From the NCBI GenBank assembly GCA_025056515.1, contig JANWWB010000343.1, forward strand, positions 1-12,283: a stretch of DNA of 12,283 nucleotides, read 5' to 3'. The DNA comes from Anaerolineales bacterium. GTDB lineage: Bacteria; Chloroflexota; Anaerolineae; Anaerolineales; Villigracilaceae. The position numbers and the translations under genes were made by a program. The notes under the pieces were generated by a model. The model ran no database searches. It worked only from the letters and a program-made list of their open reading frames with translations, and had not been told where the DNA came from. Shown here one piece after another: positions 9,362 through 12,283 of this stretch; the stretch's first letter is position 1; each line of letters starts with the position of its first letter.

Positions 9362-10647
9362 AACGCACTTTCTTTATGCTGTTCAGCATGCTGGTCTTGG
9401 CTTCCATGCTGCTGGCTGCCTGCGCTCCTCAAACAACCCCTGTCGCAACAGAACCGCCGGCGACTGAACCCCCGGCAACCGAGCCTGTAGCAACCGAACC
9501 TCCCACGCCTGAGCCGGTGACTATTACCATCTGGCACCAATGGTCCGGAGGATACCTCAACGCCATCACCATGGTCTTCCAGGAATACATGGCCCGCAAT
9601 CCGCATGTGACGATTGACCTGTCCAAGCCGGATGATGTTACTGCGGCTCTAGCTGTAGCCATTCCTGCTGGTGAGGGTCCGGACATCATCGGTTGGGCCA
9701 ACGATCAGATCGGTACGAACGCCCTGAATGGCAATATTGTGCCCCTCGATGACTTCGGCGTTGATCTGGCCTTCCTGGAAAGCACCTATGAACCGGCGGC
9801 TGTCAAGGGTGTAATTTGGCAGGGTAAGATTTGGGCGCTGCCCGAATCTCAGGAAGCCATCACCCTGGTTTACAACACCGCGGTAGCATCCGAGGCCGAT
9901 TTCCCCACCGATCCGCTGAATTTCGAGGAACTGTACGAAAAGGCTAAGACCTTCTATGAAACCAAAGGCATTCCGCTGTTCTGCAACCAGGGCTTCCCGG
10001 GCGGTGATGCCTATCATGTAGCTCCGGTTTACTTTGGCTTTGGCGTTCCCTCCTACGTGGACGATCAGGGCAAAGTCTATCTGAACACGCCGGAAGCCGT
10101 TGCTGCCGGCGAGTGGCTGGTCAAGATTAAACCCTACTTGCTCCAGGAAATGAACCACGAACTGTGCAAGACCGCTCTCATCGAGGGCAAGGTAGCGGCC
10201 TGGTGGACCGGCCCATGGGCGATTGCCGACCTCGAGGCTGCTAAAGTCAAATATGGCTTTGCAACCATGGGGCGCCCGTTCGTCGGCATCAAGACACTCA
10301 TGCTGACCAAGAACGCGGTTGACCGCGGTCACGCCGAAGTTGCGCTGGACATCATGAAGTTCTTCACCTCCTACGAAATGCAGAAGTTCGTCACCCTGAA
10401 GAACAAGACCATTCCGGCCAACACCCAGGCGCTGAACGATCCCGCTGTTCAGAAACTGGCGACCATCGCCGGCTTTGGCAAGAACGCCAACCTTGGCGTC
10501 CCGATGGCCAACACTCCGTTTGCGAACGCTCAGTGGGGCCCCGTGGGTGATGCCACTGGCGCTATCTGGAACGGTAGCCAGACTCCTGCTGAGGCGCTTG
10601 CTGCCGCACAGGCCGCTATTGAGAGCGCAATTGCCGGCATGAAATAA
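9358..10647 (+). CDS. Sugar ABC transporter substrate-binding lipoprotein (MalE-like)
   Basis: This 429-residue lipoprotein captures a sugar outside the cytoplasmic membrane and hands it to the permease. The signal peptide has a basic start, a hydrophobic core and the lipobox LAAC, with Cys22 the lipidated residue. Residues 23-53 form a Thr-Glu-Pro-rich tether built of near-repeats such as ATEPP. The mature family 1 solute-binding domain starts around VTITIWHQW, with the MalE-like ALPESQEAITLVYNT segment and a C-terminus (PAEALAAAQAAIESAI) typical of maltooligosaccharide-binding proteins; the exact ligand is not determinable. The ATG at 9358 has AAGGAGAG at good spacing. Codons end in C or G more often than in neighbouring genes, which fits strong expression. 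An intrinsic terminator follows directly. Confidence 0.95.
   Translation: MKRTFFMLFSMLVLASMLLAACAPQTTPVATEPPATEPPATEPVATEPPTPEPVTITIWHQWSGGYLNAITMVFQEYMARNPHVTIDLSKPDDVTAALAVAIPAGEGPDIIGWANDQIGTNALNGNIVPLDDFGVDLAFLESTYEPAAVKGVIWQGKIWALPESQEAITLVYNTAVASEADFPTDPLNFEELYEKAKTFYETKGIPLFCNQGFPGGDAYHVAPVYFGFGVPSYVDDQGKVYLNTPEAVAAGEWLVKIKPYLLQEMNHELCKTALIEGKVAAWWTGPWAIADLEAAKVKYGFATMGRPFVGIKTLMLTKNAVDRGHAEVALDIMKFFTSYEMQKFVTLKNKTIPANTQALNDPAVQKLATIAGFGKNANLGVPMANTPFANAQWGPVGDATGAIWNGSQTPAEALAAAQAAIESAIAGMK
9430..9514 (+). repeat. Degenerate repeats encoding the Thr-Glu-Pro tether
   Basis: Near-repeats of about 12-15 bases (variants of GCAACCGAACCGCCG) encode successive Ala-Thr-Glu-Pro-Pro units after the lipidated Cys. 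Codons vary between units, so the repeat is older than a recent slippage event or is under selection at the protein level. Confidence 0.7.
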
Positions 10648-10662
10648 AATCGGACTGTCTAC

Positions 10663-10700
10663 GGATGGGAGGGCATTTGCCCTCCCATCCTTTTTCTCTC
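10663..10700 (+). terminator. Intrinsic terminator between binding protein and permease
   Basis: GGATGGGAGGGC (10663-10674) and GCCCTCCCATCC (10679-10690) form a perfect 12-bp stem with a 4-base loop, followed by TTTTTCTCTCTTT. It starts 15 bases after the binding-protein stop and ends 15 bases before the permease start. Partial readthrough would give excess binding protein over permease, as in many ABC importer operons. Confidence 0.9.
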
Positions 10701-10715
10701 TTTCGGGAGGTTCTT

Positions 10716-11933
10716 ATGGCGCAGTGGAAAGGATGGAGGAAGACCCTTACCGTCCTGGCTTTTATTGGGCCAACCCTTATCGGAATCATGATTTTCAATA
10801 TTTATCCGATTATCTTCAACACCTATATCTCGTTCACAAACCGAAACCGCTATCGCCCCAATCCTGACTGTTCCATCACGCTCACACGCATCCTGGAACC
10901 CACGTGCTGGAAGGTTTTTGAGAAAAACCGTCCCACCGGTCTGGGCGAGCCTTTCCGCCTGCAGGACCCGTTATTTGCCAACTACGCCGACCTCGTTGGG
11001 AAATTCTTCACCCCTCCCGCTTTATTGGCCTTTGGAAAAATCGTCCTGACCTTTGTGCCGCTGATTATTGCAGCACAAGTGAATAAAGCATTTAGCAAAC
11101 ATCTCGAACGCCCTGTCCCTGCTTGGCTGGTAACTACCTTAGGGATCCTCCTAGCCTTAGGTTTAGGATACCTGTTACGTTTTGACTTGGCCATTAACGA
11201 AATCACCAAATCCGGCGATTTCTTTGTGGTAACCTTCCGCACATTCCTTTACGTCCTCCTGTGCATCCCGCTCTTCTTTATTGTGGGTTTAGCGCTGGCG
11301 CTGCTGCTCAATGTCCCAGACTTACCAGGGCGCACCTTCTTCCGCGTCGTCCTGATTGTCCCCTGGGCCGCCTCTACGGTTGCTATCATGGTCGCTCTCG
11401 TCTGGCAATTTTTCTTCCGAGAACAAGGCACCATTAATCAAGTGCTGGGATTGATCGGCATCCAAGGCAAAGCATGGCTACAAGACCCCATCACGGCTTT
11501 CTTGATCACCGTCATCGTCAACGTCTGGATGTCGTACCCCTTCTTTATGGTGACGATCTTGGGCGCTTTGCAATCGATTCCGGCAGAACTCTACGAAGCA
11601 GCCGAAGTCGACGGCGCTTCGTGGTGGCGACGGCTCTTCAGCATCACCTTGCCGCTCATTCGTCCGGCTGTCATTCCGGCAATTGTGTTGAGCTCCATTA
11701 CTACCTTCCAGATGTTCGGCACTGTTTGGGCCATCACTGGTGGTGGCCCAAGCCGAGGCGCGGGCGCGCCAGGCGCGACTGAACTAGTCATGGTCTATGC
11801 CTATAAACAAGTCTTCCAGACAGCGGCCTACGGACGAATGGGGGCTTTTGCTGTGATCATGTTTATTTTCCTGTTCAGCCTGACTCTGTATAGCTTACGC
11901 CTCTCCCGCATCACGAAAGGAGCCTACGAATGA
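10716..11933 (+). CDS. Sugar ABC transporter permease, MalF type
   Basis: This 405-residue inner-membrane permease forms half of the translocation channel of the sugar importer. The first helix is at about residues 10-32. The BPD_transp_1 core begins near residue 171 and contains the EAA loop EAAEVDGASWWRRLFSITLP (294-313) that docks to the ATPase, then the last helices near 315-335 and 376-394. Residues 41-170 form a large insertion with a polar loop and two extra hydrophobic segments (about 102-121 and 137-155), making it about 100 residues longer than the common 300-residue permeases. The start is ATG 10716, five bases after GGGAGG; an in-frame start at 10665 would lie inside the terminator stem. 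The stop overlaps the next gene's ATG (ATGA). Confidence 0.95.
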   Translation: MAQWKGWRKTLTVLAFIGPTLIGIMIFNIYPIIFNTYISFTNRNRYRPNPDCSITLTRILEPTCWKVFEKNRPTGLGEPFRLQDPLFANYADLVGKFFTPPALLAFGKIVLTFVPLIIAAQVNKAFSKHLERPVPAWLVTTLGILLALGLGYLLRFDLAINEITKSGDFFVVTFRTFLYVLLCIPLFFIVGLALALLLNVPDLPGRTFFRVVLIVPWAASTVAIMVALVWQFFFREQGTINQVLGLIGIQGKAWLQDPITAFLITVIVNVWMSYPFFMVTILGALQSIPAELYEAAEVDGASWWRRLFSITLPLIRPAVIPAIVLSSITTFQMFGTVWAITGGGPSRGAGAPGATELVMVYAYKQVFQTAAYGRMGAFAVIMFIFLFSLTLYSLRLSRITKGAYE

Positions 11934-12283
11934 ACCGACCTCTGACTGCCCTGACCCGCTGGTGGAGCGACCGACAGAGAAAAGCAAAAGAAAGTCGGGT
12001 CTCCTTTCGCCGCACCAAACCGCTGGTACGCGCTTTTCAGTTAACTTTTGCCATCCTAGCGACTATCATTGCTGTTTATCCGATCTGGTTTATCATCCTT
12101 GCTTCTGGCCGTTCGGGTGGTCGCCTCATCACGCTGAACTTGCTAGGGATGTTCTTGCCCACCGAATGGACCTGGGAAAACTATCAGGTTATGCTCTTCC
12201 AAGAGCCGCTTTTGATTTGGATGCGCAACTCTCTCATGGTTGCCGGTCTCACCACGATTGCATGCCTGTTTATCGCCACGTCG
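11930..12283 (+). CDS. Sugar ABC transporter permease, MalG type (partial)
   Basis: The first 118 codons of the second permease are present; the gene runs off the right edge. The ATG overlaps the preceding stop by four bases and has AAAGGAG seven bases upstream, so start and translational coupling are well supported. A basic, cytoplasmic N-terminal tail of about 35 residues is followed by a first helix (about 36-58, containing VYPIWFIILAS), then an outer-face segment with the MalG-like pattern of Trp-Thr-Trp-Glu-Asn-Tyr, and then RNSLMVAGLTTIACLFIATS, the beginning of the transmembrane core. It should pair with the MalF-type subunit to form the channel. The EAA loop lies beyond the window. 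Confidence 0.93.
   Translation, partial: MNRPLTALTRWWSDRQRKAKESRVSFRRTKPLVRAFQLTFAILATIIAVYPIWFIILASGRSGGRLITLNLLGMFLPTEWTWENYQVMLFQEPLLIWMRNSLMVAGLTTIACLFIATS

Noticed and set aside
9649..10332. Long minus-strand frame of 227 codons.
   Set aside because: It is an antisense shadow of the binding-protein gene, whose strong codon bias keeps the opposite strand open.

Overview
The window looks like chromosomal DNA from an Anaerolineae-type member of the Chloroflexota. This rests on moderate GC, a solute-binding lipoprotein with a Thr-Glu-Pro-rich tether, an unusually large MalF-like permease and a fused double ATPase of the ECF type. It is an inference from gene style; no rRNA or other phylogenetic marker lies here. 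I see no tRNA, rRNA, CRISPR array, complete insertion sequence or phage gene.

Layout. The left 2.8 kb reads on the minus strand. In transcription order it holds a SAM hydroxide adenosyltransferase (DUF62), a double-domain ECF-type ABC ATPase, and the first 42 codons of an unrecognised protein with an N-terminal membrane segment, cut by the window edge. A 678-base divergent intergenic region follows, with no convincing gene but with a long-range RNA pairing, a strong GC-rich hairpin and a tandem duplication carrying the Shine-Dalgarno sequence. Everything to the right reads on the plus strand: pyrG (CTP synthase), an untracked 31-codon membrane micro-ORF, a DUF2892 membrane protein and an intrinsic terminator; then eno (enolase); then a ROK-family regulator; then a MalEFG-like sugar importer (lipoprotein, MalF-type permease, start of MalG-type permease).

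How the genes work together. The ROK protein is the obvious candidate regulator of the sugar importer that follows it. A perfect intrinsic terminator between the binding protein and the first permease should give more binding protein than permease. The two permease genes overlap by four bases, so they are probably translationally coupled. The importer's ATPase is not in view. pyrG and eno are housekeeping genes. The SAM hydrolase and the ECF ATPase are co-oriented, each with its own extended -10 promoter candidate.

I found no clear new defence, mobile or biosynthetic system. The items most worth a second look are the pyrG upstream region (possible attenuator or structured RNA), the SAM hydrolase with a probably leaderless mRNA beside an ECF ATPase, the small ORFs after pyrG and before the binding-protein gene, and the candidate operators before the sugar operon.
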